A stretch of 55,759 nucleotides of DNA, taken from the NCBI GenBank assembly GCA_947174805.1, contig CAMWKH010000019.1:1-55759 (forward strand), in the 5' to 3' direction. Both the position numbers and the translations under genes were made by a program. The DNA is from an uncultured Roseburia sp. (GTDB taxonomy: Bacteria; Bacillota; Clostridia; Lachnospirales; Lachnospiraceae). This document shows, piece after piece, positions 1 through 13,200 of this stretch; within the stretch, counting starts at the first letter, position 1, and each line of letters opens with the position of its first letter. The notes under the pieces are model-generated. The model was given only the letters and a program-made list of their open reading frames with translations, made no database searches and was not told where the DNA came from.

Positions 1-3
1 AAG

Positions 4-43
4 AATAAGTCTGTAAGCTGTTTTTCTTGCTTACAAACTTATT
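4..43. other. Hairpin in the mntP 5' leader
   Basis: Positions 4-18 (AATAAGTCTGTAAGC) and 29-43 (GCTTACAAACTTATT) form a near-perfect 15-bp inverted repeat with one mismatch and a 10-nt T-rich loop. It ends five bases before the GAGGAG ribosome binding site of mntP (48-53). There is no T-run after the stem, so it is not a classical terminator. Manganese exporters of this family are often controlled by yybP-ykoY manganese riboswitches. This stem could be the 3' end of such a leader cut by the window edge, but the conserved core is not visible here. Confidence 0.5.
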
Positions 44-61
44 ATACGAGGAGAGTACTGT

Positions 62-619
62 ATGAATATTGCAGAATTGTTTATTTTGGCGGTTGGATTG
101 TCTATGGATGCATTCGCTGTATCTGTGTGCAAGGGCCTATCTTTGGGAAACATTAAGGCAAAGCATATGTGCATAGCCGGGGTTTGGTTTGGAGGATTTC
201 AGGCATTAATGCCCTTAATCGGCTATTTTCTGGGAAGTTTTTTCGCGGATATGATAACAAGATACGCACACTGGATTGCCTTTGTTCTTTTGTTGTTTCT
301 GGGAGGGAATATGATAAAGGAAGCTTTTACCGGGGAGGGTGACGTGGATGATGCCATGGACGGAAAAAGCATGTTCCTTTTGGCAGTGGCAACAAGTATT
401 GACGCTTTGGCTGTGGGAGTCACCTTTGCGTTTTTGAAAGTTGCTGTTATTCCCGCCGTTTCTTTTATCGGCCTGGTGACCTTTGTGTGTTCTGCGGCTG
501 GGGTAAAAATGGGAAGTATTTTCGGGGCAAAATATCAGGCAAAGGCTCAAGTCTGCGGAGGGATTATCCTCATTGCAATCGGCTTAAAAATTCTTCTGGG
601 GGGACTTTCTATCATATAA
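62..619 (+). CDS. mntP: MntP-family manganese efflux pump
   Basis: A 185-residue integral membrane protein predicted to export Mn2+ across the cytoplasmic membrane. It has about six hydrophobic segments arranged as two pseudo-repeats, each with an acidic motif inside a membrane helix: SMDAFAV (Asp16) and SIDALAVG (Asp114), the family's hallmark metal-binding positions. The length is normal for MntP (formerly YebN). The ATG at 62 follows a GAGGAG site at 48-53. It appears monocistronic: the HAD gene starts 60 bases later with its own ribosome site. A leader hairpin lies just upstream. Identification is strong; metal specificity is taken from the family. Confidence 0.93.
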   Translation: MNIAELFILAVGLSMDAFAVSVCKGLSLGNIKAKHMCIAGVWFGGFQALMPLIGYFLGSFFADMITRYAHWIAFVLLLFLGGNMIKEAFTGEGDVDDAMDGKSMFLLAVATSIDALAVGVTFAFLKVAVIPAVSFIGLVTFVCSAAGVKMGSIFGAKYQAKAQVCGGIILIAIGLKILLGGLSII

Positions 620-679
620 TTCCATAATCTGTGAAAAAGTGATAGAATAAAGTAAGAAAACAAGACGAGGAGAAACTAT

Positions 680-1273
680 ATGATTAAGAATATTATATTT
701 GATATGGGAAATGTGCTGTTGGACTACAATCCTGACATAATTCTAAACCAAGTCTGTGACACGGAGGAGGAAAAGCAGATAATAAAAAAAGAATTATTTG
801 CAGGGCCGGAATGGGCTATGGGAGACAGAGGTGACATAACCAATGCTGAGCGTTATAACCTGGTAAAAAAACGTGTGCCCGAAAATTTACATGATAAGTT
901 AAAAAAATGTGTGGAAAATTGGGACGTGTGCATGGTTCCTGTGGAGGGGGCCGGGGAATTTATGGCATATGCAAAACAGAAAGGATACGGACTGTATGTC
1001 CTCTCCAATGCGGCGATAGAGTTTTACCAGTATTTCCCAAGGCAGATAGATATGGATTTTTTCGACGGCATTGTGGTATCCGGAGAGGTGCATATGTTAA
1101 AGCCAAATACGGATATTTACCATTATTTATTGAAAAGGCATCATTTAAATCCCAAGGAATGTGTGTTTATTGATGACAGGGAGGATAATGTGCAAGGAGC
1201 GGAGAAAACCGGCATAAAAGGTTTTGTCTTTAAAGGGGATTTTGAAAAGTTGAAGAAAACACTGGAATTGTAG
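680..1273 (+). CDS. HAD-superfamily hydrolase (subfamily IA, YihX-like)
   Basis: A 197-residue cytosolic haloacid-dehalogenase-type phosphatase. Motif I is FDMGNVLLD with nucleophile Asp8; motif II is LSN (Ser109-Asn110); motif III is the KP at Lys141; motif IV is IDD (Asp165-Asp166) followed by N170, which fits subfamily IA. The second acid of the usual DxD is replaced by Gly10, as in YihX-type proteins, which act on sugar phosphates. The region between motifs I and II (about residues 15-85) is a helical cap. The start follows GAGGAGAAA. It sits 24 bases before the beta-galactosidase gene and may be co-transcribed with it, which would fit a sugar-phosphate substrate. The real substrate cannot be read from sequence. 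Confidence 0.9.
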   Translation: MIKNIIFDMGNVLLDYNPDIILNQVCDTEEEKQIIKKELFAGPEWAMGDRGDITNAERYNLVKKRVPENLHDKLKKCVENWDVCMVPVEGAGEFMAYAKQKGYGLYVLSNAAIEFYQYFPRQIDMDFFDGIVVSGEVHMLKPNTDIYHYLLKRHHLNPKECVFIDDREDNVQGAEKTGIKGFVFKGDFEKLKKTLEL

Positions 1274-4200
1274 CATGGTTTTTGGAAAAGGAGAAGAGTG
1301 ATGGACAAGCTTTATTATGGGGCGGCATATTATGATGAATATATGCCGGCGGAGCGGTTGGAAAAAGATATAGCTATGATGAAAAAGGCAGGAATAAATT
1401 TGGTGCGGATCGGGGAGTCCACCTGGAGTACATATGAACCTCAGGAGGGAGTGTTTGATTTTTCCTGCCTGGAGCGGGTCATGGATGCCATGGAAAATGC
1501 AAGTATTTCGGTTATCGTGGGAACCCCCACCTATGCTGTCCCTTCCTGGATGGTGAAATCCCACCCGGATGTGCTGGCTATGACAAAGGGAGGAAGGGAA
1601 ATTTACGGACACAGGCAGATTATGGATATTACCCATCCGGTGTATTTATTTTACGCCGAAAGAATAATTCGGGAAATGATGAAGCGCACAGCCCACAGGA
1701 GATGTGTGGTTGGATATCAGTTGGACAATGAGACGAAATATTATGGAACTGCAGGAGAAAATGTTCAGAGACGATTTATAAAGTATCTTCGCAAAAAATT
1801 TAACAATAATTTAACTTCATTAAACCAGGAATACGGCCTGGATTACTGGAGCAACCGTGTGGATGCCTGGGAGGATTTTCCTGATGTGAGGGGAACCGTA
1901 AACGGAAGCCTTGGGGCAGAGTTTGAAAGATTTCAGCGCTCTCTTGTGACGGAATTTCTCTCCTGGCAGGCAGGGATTGTGAGGGAGTATAAAAGGGAAG
2001 AGCAGTTTATCACACACAATCTGGATTTTGACTGGCGGGGACATTCTTATGGGGTACAGCCCAATGCAGACCACTATGAAATAGCAAAATGTCTGACTAT
2101 TGCAGGGGCGGATATCTACCATCCCACCCAGGATGAGCTTACAGGAAAAGAGATTGCATTTGGGGGAGATTTCATTCGTTCCTTAAAGAGGGATAACTAT
2201 TTAATTTTAGAGACCCAGGCTCAGGGATTTCCCTGTTGGACACCTTACAAGGGCCAGCTTAGGCTTCAGGCGTTCAGCCATATTGCATCCGGGGCAAACG
2301 CAGTGGAGTACTGGCATTGGCATTCCATACATAATTCGCTGGAAACATACTGGAAAGGACTTTTAAGCCATGACTTTGAAGAAAATGAAACCTATATGGA
2401 AGCCTGCAGGGTTGGGGCAGAGTTTGAGAAATATGGAAAATTTCTAGTGAATCTGAAAAAGAAGAATGATGTAGCCGTTCTTGTGAGCAATGAAGCGCTG
2501 ACTGCCTTAGATTGGTTTGGCATAGAGGCAACTGCAGCCTCCAATGAAGGGATCAAATACAATGACGTGCTTCGGTGGGCGTATGACACATTGTATGAAC
2601 ATAATATTGAATGTGATTTTGTCTGGGAGGAATCCCAGCACCTGAATGATTACAAAATGATTGTTGTACCTGCCCTGTATGCAGTTGGAGAAACGTTACT
2701 GCATAAATTAAATGAATATATAAGAAATGGAGGAACGCTGGTAGCTACCTTTAAAAGTGGATTTGCCAATGAGAATTTAAAAGTTTATCACAGTGTACAG
2801 CCCCATATGATACATCAGGCTCTTGGAGTGACATACCATCAGTTTACTTTTCCAAAAAATGTAGTATTATCCGGAGATATTACCTGTGGAGCGGAAGATT
2901 TTTATGCAGAAAAATTTATGGAACTTTTAATCCCGGAGGAGGATACCCAGGTGTTGGCATCTTACGGCCATTATAACTGGAAAGATTACGCTGCCGTAAC
3001 CAGACACCCCTTTGGGAAGGGCTTCGGGTATTACCTTGGATGCATGACGGATAAAAAGGTTCTGTGGGAAGTTTTTGCCATGGCCTTAAAGGATGCCGCA
3101 ATCGAGATACCAAAGGCAGAGTTTCCATTGATTTTGCGGAAAAGCAGGAATGAGGAGGGAAAAACTTTCTGGTTTTACCTGAATTATTCACCGGAAGAAC
3201 AAAGAGCCGTTCACGAGGGAAGCCCTGCCTGGGACTTATTTACAAAAGAGCAGGTAGAGGGGGGAGGTACTTTTGCAGTAAAGGGCTGGGACCTTCGTAT
3301 ACTGGCGGAGAGTTAATGGTAAGAGTGATTCTGAAGGTTTCGTTTTTTATTAAGGGAGCTCTAATAGAAGGAATGACTGGACAAATCCAGTAATTTACAC
3401 TATTATAGAAGTAGGAATATATATTTATTGGCGGGTTGGCAGTGTGCAGGTACAGGTATATGGAAAATGACAGGAGGGTAAAAGATGAAGAGCAGCAGAA
3501 TTGGTTTTGAAGTTGACGTGGAGCAATATGAAGTGGGAAAAAATATGGAAGATGGTTTTGAACTCTGGTCTGATGTTGTGACAAAAGGCTGGATTGTCAC
3601 TGATTTTTTGGTTAAGATAACAAGAGAGGATGGCTCTATCGTATGTCCTTATATTGTACACCGGAGAGGCAGGACGTTTATTGGAAACGGAGATTATGTT
3701 ATAACGGAGGCAGACGGAAGCAAGCACGTGTGCGGGGCTGACAAAGTATGGAAGCGGTATGAAAAACCGGAAAATGCATAAAAAGGCAGTTTCGTTCATC
3801 GATAGGAGTCATAATAGTCAGATTAATCACATAAATATTTTTCGGATAAAAGTCCTTGCATTTTGTGAAGATTCATGATATAACAAAAATAATTTAAAAG
3901 TAAGCATAGGAGGTGAAAGGATGTTCATATTTTCTTGCTAATGATTTCAGGCAGACAATTTGTGATTCGACAGTAATAACTGTCCATTTTGTTATGCCTG
4001 TATGCAGGAAAGTATGAATTCTTTTCCCTTATAACAAGGAAATATTGGATTTCTTTGTCTATCTGGCTGCAGGAATTTGCTTTCCTGCGGCTATTTTTAT
4101 GTGCAGGGGTGCAAGTTTAAGACATTAGCTGTTTCACGGCATGTGCCCAAAGTTTAGCGGGGGAAGATTCATTTTCCCCTACAGGATTGCGAGGAGGACA

Positions 4201-7200
4201 AAGAAATGTCACAGATTAAAGTATCGAATTTAACATTTGCCTATGAGGGCAGTTATGAAAATGTGTTTGAAAATGTAAGTTTCGTCATAGATACAGACTG
4301 GAAGCTGGGGTTTACAGGGAGAAACGGCAGGGGAAAAACCACTTTTCTTAAATTACTTTTAGGGCAGTATCCCTATCAGGGAAAGATACTGTGCAGTTCC
4401 TGTTTTGACTATTTTCCTTTTGATACGGGAGATAAGACAAGAAATGCCATAGACATTGTGGATGAGATATACCCGGATTATGATTACTGGAAGATTTCCA
4501 GGGAATTGTCCATTCTTAAATTGGATGACTCTGTTTTATTCCGGCCCTTTGAGACTCTTTCCAACGGGGAACAGACGAAAGTCATGCTTTCGGTTCTATT
4601 TTCCAGAGACAATTATTTTCTTTTAATTGACGAGCCCACAAACCATCTGGATGAAGAGGCGAGGGAGCTGGTGGCGGATTATCTGAAAAGTAAGAAAGGG
4701 TTTATTTTAGTTTCCCATGACAGGACGTTTTTGGACGCTTGTACCGACCACATTTTATCCATTAATAAAAATAATATAGAGATAGAGCAGGGAAATTTTT
4801 CTTCCTGGATGGAAAATAAAAGCCGCCGTGATGCATTTGAGGTTTCAGAGAATGAGAGGTTAAAGAAAGAAATCCATAGATTGCAGGATTTGGCGGCAGA
4901 GAAGGCTCAGTGGGCGGATAAAGTGGAAAAGACAAAATACCATACCAGAATTGCCGGCCTGCGGGTGGACAGAGGATATATTGGCCATAAGTCCGCTAAG
5001 ATGATGGCAAAAGCAAAGGCAGGGGAGGCACGGGCGGAAAAGAAGATGATAGAAAAATCAAAGCTGCTTAAAAATATTGAAAGGGCAGACGACTTGAAAT
5101 TAAATCCCCTGGAATATCATTCAAAACTCTATGCTGAATTTAAAAACCTGTCTCTATTTTATGATGACCGCAAAATATGCGGAAATCTTACCTTTGATAT
5201 AAAAAGAGGTGACAGGGTGGCATTAAAGGGATGCAATGGATGCGGAAAGTCCAGCATTATCAAATTGCTCCTGGGGGAGGGGATTGCATATGAGGGAGAA
5301 TACAAAGTAGGCAGCGGGCTGGTTATCTCTTATATTTCCCAGGACACTTCTTTTCTGGCAGGAAACCTTAAGGAATTTGCCCTAAAAGAGGGGATAGAGG
5401 AAAGTTTGTTTAAAGCAATGCTTAGGAAACTGGATTTTTCCCGGGAACAGTTCGATAAGGATATGAGAGAGTACAGCGAGGGACAGAAGAAAAAGGTGCT
5501 GATTGCTAAAAGCCTATGCCAAAAGGCGCATCTATATATTTGGGATGAACCCTTAAATTATATTGATGTTTTTTCTAGGATACAGTTGGAAAACTTGATT
5601 TTAAAATGGCAGCCCACCCTTTTGTTTGTGGAGCATGACAAAACTTTTTGTGAAAAGACAGCAACTAAGGTTGTGCAGGTAGGAAAGGGAAAATCTTAGA
5701 GGAGCCAAGGTTATGACGGCGGAGAAATTTATTTGAAATGAAGAAAAATCACTGGATAAAAGAAATTTCCAGTGATTTTTAATTTCATTTGTCGGAAGAT
5801 GTGTTATTTTTTTCCGTCTGCTCCTTTTTTAAAGCCTCAAGTCCAAGCCGTATGAGCTCAACTGTCGCCTGGGAACGCGTCTGATAACGATGTTCGTAGC
5901 GGAAGTCTTCAATTCTCTGGAATAGTTCATCATCCACAGAAACCGTATATCTTGGTCTGTTTGTAGCCATATGCATCACCTCATTTGTGATTATACCGAA
6001 GTAATGCTAGGATGTAAAGGCAACTAAAGCCGAAAAACAAAAGGTTTCTGGTAAATAAAGAAGAAAATGCCTTTTAGAAAATTTTACATTTTTATTGACA
6101 GTGGTTCACTGAACTTTTATAATGAAGGATGAAAATAGTGATTCACTGAACCATGAGAGGAGGGAAGAGTATGGCTGAAAATCCAAAACGCTATTCTGTT
6201 TCTGTGTCCAATGCGATGAAGGAAGAATTAGATTCTTTAAAATCTTCTCAATATGCAAATGTGACAACGAATCGTATGCTCTGTGATTTAATTCTTCTGG
6301 GGTTAAATACAACAGAAAATCGGAGCAGCTCCAGAGGAAGTGCGAAGTAAGTGTACAGTGGTGGATTGCCACCACTTGGATGGGTCAGCCGTTATCCCCA
6401 TATAATATATTATAAAGATAAGTTTCTTATTTTTAATAAGGCAGTCAGACAAAATTGTTTTTCTCATGTGGGCCGGTGCATTGTCACCGGCCCTTCCTTA
6501 ATACCTTATTTAAAATTAATTGGAATCTGATAAGGACAGTAACATAAGGTTAATTTTTGTAACAAGCATATTGAAAAAGATTTCTGCATATGCTATAATG
6601 CCTATAGGCAAAAGATGTAAGAAGTCCACGTTGACGAAGAAACGAATCCCCCGACCGTACTGCAATACAGTCGAGGGATTCTTCTTTACTTTTATAGTGG
6701 CAAAGCACCCACTAGGCTAGTTGTTGCCCTTGTCGTCACTGTCTAACCATTTGATGATGTAGTGGCAAGCTACACCTCCCAGAACAGCGATAAAAAAAGA
6801 TGTAAGAAATTCCAACATTGACACCTCCCCCCTGTTGCAGGTATTGGTGAACAACGTAAAAATTATAACATATCTTTTGATATACTTCTATAATCAGTTT
6901 CTTAGAAAGAAGATGCAATAGGGATTATTGTTGCCAGAATCCGTTGCTCTCTATTTCTGTGGACACTTCCGCAAAAGGGTACTTTTTGTACAATGATTTT
7001 CTCATGCTTTTTTATCTTCCGAAAAAAGAGTTCTATGTTTGAAATATTATATTCTTATATTTATTTGCTGTCAGACTTCATTCTTATGAATACAAAACAG
7101 CACAGGAGAGATGGAAAAAGTTTTATTTATTGTTGACAGTGGTTCACTGAACCGTTATAATGAAACATGCAGAGTGATTCACTGAATCACAGTATGGATA

Positions 7201-10200
7201 GAAGTGCCATACAAGAAGGATAAAAAAGAGAAAAATAGGAGGACATGAAAATGACAGAATTGAAAGTAAAGTTCACAAAAGGTTTTGTGAAACGGGCGGC
7301 AGCAGTTGCTATGGCAGTATGTCTGGGAACTACATTGCTTCCGGCAAATTTTGCGGTTTTCGCTTCAACAAAAGGCGGGGAGGCAGCAGTTACTAGTGGA
7401 AGCGGGGACATAACCAGCGGGGGCGGAGACGAGACGCCAGGTGGAATAACCAGCGGAGGCGGGGATGAAAATCCTGGCACAGTGGCAGTTACAGGTGTCA
7501 CAGTAGCACCCACAGCAGTTACTTTGGACAAAATCGGAGCAACGGCAACATTAACGGCAACGGTAGCTCCGGCTAATGCAACAAATAAAAATGTTACATG
7601 GGCAACTTCCAATGACAAGGTAGCAACTGTAGCCAACGGCACAGTGACAGCAACCGGTGACGGGGAGGCAACCATCACAGTGACCACACAGGACGGCAAT
7701 AAGACAGCAGCTGCAAAGGTAACTGTAAAAACTGCAAAGGTAGAGCAGCCAGTAAATAAGAAAGTTTCCAAAGTAGCTATCACTTTAAACGGCCAAACGG
7801 TAAAAGGAACTCTGAAAGCAAAAAATAGCAAAAAGTACAGCTTTAAGGCAGTGGTGTCACCGAAAGATGCATCAAACAAGAAAGTCAGCTGGAAATCTTC
7901 CAATACAAAGATTGCCAAGGTAGATAAAAACGGAAAAGTGACTGTTGACAAAAAGAAAACAGGAAAAGTGAAAATAACAGCAACAGCAAAAGACGGAAGC
8001 AAAAAGAGCGCAAGCATTACATTGAATGTAAGCAAGAAAGCGGTTAAGGTAACAAAAGTAGCAATCACGGGCAATAAAACCATGAAAGTAAAGAAGAGCC
8101 AGACATTAAAGGCTAATGTTACACCGGCAACTGCCGATAACACAAAAGTTACATGGAAGTCCGGAAACAAGAAAATTGCAACCGTTAATTCCAAAGGCAA
8201 AGTTAGCGCAAAGAAAAAAGGAACCGTAAAGATTACCGCAACGGCGAAAGACGGAAGCAAGAAGAAAGCTACATTTAAAATCAAAGTAAAATAATCTGTA
8301 ACCCTTTGACAAGTTGACAGATAAAAAAGCAGGAGTGTTGATAGAAGGAAACTTTTTAAGGCTCCTGCTTTTTGCTGTCAGAAAAAGATAAAAGGAAGAG
8401 AAGAGGGAACGATGGGAAAGAATAAAGACAGCCTGACGGACTGGCTGGGGACAAAAATGACTCGTTTTTATATATTCATTATGTGCGTGGTTTTTCCAGC
8501 TTTTTATACCAATAAAATGTTTAGCCTTACATATGACAAAAAATATTTCTTCTTGTTTTTTACTTTTGTCTACGCATGTTTTCTGACTCCGGTTTTTGGA
8601 AAAAAATTATGGGAATTCAAGAAAGAAAAACAGTGGTTGCAAAAAAAGGATAGTATCTTTGCGGTGGTACTCCTGTGTGCCGTTCTTGTGTCCACTGTGT
8701 TTGCCCTGGACCAGAAAGAAGCTTTTTGGGAGATGTGCAGCAGGACTCTGTGCGGTGCCTCTTTTCTGGGTTTTATATTGATATATTTTGGCATTCGGGA
8801 TTACGGGTCATTTGACAGCTTAACAATATGGGGCTGGCTTTTGGGCAGTGCAGTAATTTATCTCTTTGGAATCTTGTGCGCCTGTAAAATTAATTTTATG
8901 TACATACAAACCGGGTGTAAGTCACCGGACATTCTATTGACCCCTTTAGGGAATACAAACTTTAATGCGTGTTTTGTCTGTCTAATGCTGCCACTTGTGA
9001 TGGTAATGTTTATGCTTTGTGAGGAGCGTTTTTCCCAGGTGATTTACAGTCTTAATTTGTATATGGGGTTTTTGTTTGTATATTTTATTAAGACGGAAAG
9101 CGCATTGCTTGCAGTGGCAGCAGGGATTATTATACTGGGGTACTTTGCCCTGGGAAATACTGGCTGGCTTTTGCGGTACATAGAATTATTGGGAATTTAT
9201 CTGGGGGCAAAAGCGACCATTTGCCTGCTTTTACATCTGTGCAGGGAGCATCTCTACCCGTTTGATGGAATGGGCCGGTTTTTGCTGAGGGATACATGGG
9301 TTTTAGCTGAAGTGTTTTGCTTTGCAGCATTTGCGGTGGTTTTCCTGTGGCAAAAAGAATTTATAGTGGAAATATATTTAAAAATAAGACATGCAGTTCT
9401 GGGAATACTCTTGGTTTTGGCGGGGCTTGGCATACTGGTTCTGGTATGGATAAATGTAAGAAAAGTAACTGTTTTTGATGGCTCTTTTTTCAGCCGTTTT
9501 ATTCTTGAGGATGAGACGTTTAACCATAGAGGTTTCATATGGAAAGGGACGGTGGAGTCCCTAAAAGCAGAACCCTTGTGGCGTATTTTTTTGGGAAACG
9601 GGCTGAACTGTTATAAAGATTTTATGACGGCATCTTTCAGGGAAGAGTCTATGGTTTATCTTGGTTCAAATCTTCGCGATCCTCACAATGAGATGATGCA
9701 GGTGCTGGTGGATATGGGGCTTATGGGTGTTTTGGGGTATTTTGGACTGCTTACAGTTACCCTTGTCTGGGCCCTTCGCACCTGGAGACAGAATCAGGTG
9801 CAGATTGCGGTGGTTGTGACATTGTGCGTATATTTGATGCAAGGGCTTGTAAACGGGTATTCCATATATCATCTGCCTCTGCTCTTTGTCTTTTTGGGAC
9901 TGGCAAATGGGGGGATGAAACAAATAAAATGATTCCTTATTTGAAAAAGAAGCATTTGTATGTTAGTATTGAAACATAAAAAAGAAACGGGGAAAGGTGA
10001 AATACTGGCACGGATAAAAGAAGCGGAGCATTAGATGACCGCTTCTGTTTTTCTTTGTAGGAAATATTATAAAGGAGGAATTCTATGTTTATAGCAGATT
10101 TGCACTGTGACACACTTTCAGCGCTTTGTGCAAAGCAGCAGCAGGGAAATGTTGCGAACCTAATGGAAAACGATTTACAGTTAGATGTACGGAAAATGGA

Positions 10201-13200
10201 AAAGGGAAACTACATTCTCCAGAATTTTGCTGTTTTTGTGGACTGGGGGGAGGAAGAGGACGCCTATGCCTCTGGGAAAAAGCAGATAGAGATTTTTTCA
10301 AAAGAGATAAAACAGTGTGAGGGACGGATTGGCCATGCACGGACATTTCAGGAAATGGAGGAAAATAAAAAAAATGGTATAATATCGGCTGTTCTCACCT
10401 TGGAAGAAGGAGAAATCTGCCAGGGGGATTTGAACAAATTAGAGGAGATGTACCGCTTGGGGGCAAGGATGATGACCCTCACCTGGAATTATGAAAATTC
10501 TCTGGCAAGTCCCGCAAATCAGGATAGCAGGAGAATATGTGTGAGAGAAGAAAGAGGGCTTACGGATACAGGGATTGCTTTTCTGGAAAAGATGGAGGAA
10601 CTGGGAATGATTGTGGATGTGTCCCATCTTTCAGATGAGGGGATTTCGGATGTGTTAAAGTACAGCAGGAAAAGAATTGCAGCCAGCCATTCCAATGCCA
10701 GAAGCCTTTGCGGCCATCCCAGGAATCTTACGGATGGGCAGATTCGTAAGATTGCAGAGCAGGGAGGTATCATTGGGGTAAATTTTTACGGGACGTTTCT
10801 CACGGAGGAAAAGAGGGATGGAGTGTATTTTAGCAGGGTGGAGGACATTGTGAGACATATCCGTCATATGGCGGATGTGGGAGGGATAGGGTGTATCGGG
10901 CTTGGTTCGGATTTTGACGGTATGGACGACAATCTGGAGCTAAAGGATGCCTCCATGTCACAGCTCTTGTGGGATGGATTGAAAAAATCAGGTTTAAAGG
11001 AAAGTGAAATGGAAGCCCTGTGCTATAAAAATGTGTGGGAATTTTACAGAGAGATGCTATAAGGGGACATCTTTGCATATATTGAAAGAAAAATGCAAAG
11101 GAGCCTGATATGAGGGTTGGTATTGTCAGAGTGCCTTCTGTTTTTCTTGTGGAAAAAGATTTAAAAAGTCCTGCCGACCAGTTGTTTATGGGCTGGGCAG
11201 TGGGAATTTTAGGGGAGAAGGGGGAATTTTATCAGGTTTTGACCCACTATGGGTATCCCGGATATCTGAAAAAGGATGCCGTAAAGATTACTGTGGAAGA
11301 AAAATTAGAGCAGAGGGACAGGGGCGGCCGTCTGGTGATGGTGGCTGCGCCTTTTGCGGACGTGTTGGCGGAGCCGAGGGTGCAGGGGGAGAGGCTTGTG
11401 ACTCTGGACAAGGGAAGTTATGTGGAACGTTTGGAGAGTTTTCGGAAACCGGGTTTTGACGGGGAAGAGATGCAGAATGGATTTTCTCTGGTCCGCACAG
11501 CAGCGGGGATTACGGGTTTTGTTCCGGATATTGCAGTGATGCGGCGTCCCGACAATGACGGGTATCTTTACCTGGGCAGGGAACCGGGATATTTTCTTGG
11601 TCAAAATGTTCCGGAAGCGCAGTTTCGGGAAAAAGTGGTTTTATTTGCGGCAAGTTATTTAAACACGCCCTACCGCTGGGCAGGAAAGAGCCAGCAGGGA
11701 ATTGACTGTTCCGGTCTGACTTTTATGTGTTACCTTTTTGGGGGAGTGATCATTTACCGGGATGCGAAAATTCATCCGGGATATCCGGTAAAAAGTATAT
11801 CTTTTGATAAATTGGAAAAGGGAGATTTGCTCTATTTCCCCGGACATATTGGAATTTATATCGGGGAAGGCCGATATATCCACTCTACGGGAAATGTAAA
11901 CAACTTTGCCTGTGTAATCAGCAGTTTTTTGGAGGAAGACAGGTTTTATAGAAAAGATTTGCGGGAGAGCCTGTATGCCGCAGGGAGTATTTTTTGATGC
12001 TTGTTGTGTAAAAAAATTCCGGGCAGAGGAGAATTATCTCTGCCCGGTGAAATTAATTTCCCTTGCTGCTTAAGGGGTTGCTTCTCTGCGTAAAAAAGGG
12101 ATTGTTATCTGGTGCGGCTTTGTCATCCTCTGTGTAAAATCCCTGCTGTTTTACCGCCGCAGGGGAAGAATTCCCCGGAATTGCATCCCTAATGCCGTTT
12201 GTCACAGTATTTTTGATATCCGTCTCTTTTGCCTGGCTCACATGATTTGTGGCGGAGTTTAAATTCACATTTTTTTCCATAGTGCATCCTTTCTGATAAT
12301 CATTGATAGGATATAGTCTGGAAAAAAATTGAAATAATATGCATCTTATAAAATTTTTTCTAAATACAGCCATATCAAGAGGAGCAGTGGGATTTATTGA
12401 ATACAAATTTCTGAAACAGTGTTTTTCACACCGTTAATTTGCAATCTGACATAAACCTTTCCATTCTCAAATTCATTCAATGGATATTCCAAGGGTTCGG
12501 AAAGATTTGTAACATCAATAGATTTTACCACATCTCCCTGTACCAGCCACATGACAAGCGTTGCACTGTCTGGTACTGTGCCGCAGGAAATATCAGCGTA
12601 AAGCATCTGAGTGCCTGCGTCCCTAATTGCCATATTCTGTTCTTTCACAAAACCTTTGCTGGCACTTCTAAAATCCAGTTTCCAAACATCATCCACATAA
12701 GTGTTGTAATTCAGACGGATTGTACCCAAGTTCCATACTCTATCGTTAGAAGCAGCATTTGTGTTGATATTATTTCCAGAGGCTGCACTGACGATAAAAC
12801 CTGTCAGGCAAACCAGCATAAGCACCATACTCACAATGCCGGCAATGATAAATTTTAAGTGATGTGTTCCTTGTTTTACCATAACAGGATGATCCTCCTT
12901 TTCAACATGTGTTCCACATTCTTCGCAATATTTTGCCTTTACTGAAATTCGCCGTCCGCAAGCCGGACATATTGTTTTGATTTCTGAACGGCGCAGAAAG
13001 TAAATCAGCAGTCCGATAAAGGGTGTGGCTGCAAAGACTACAATCGCCCATAATACCGGGTCGTCGCCTCGCCTTTTACAATCCTGATATACCCATGCTG
13101 CAAATAGAGCAGAGGTACACAGTGCAAAAAGGATAAAGCAAAGAAGCAGAAGGGGAAGCACCATGGAAAGGCCGCTGAAACCATCGCTTTTCAGAAAATA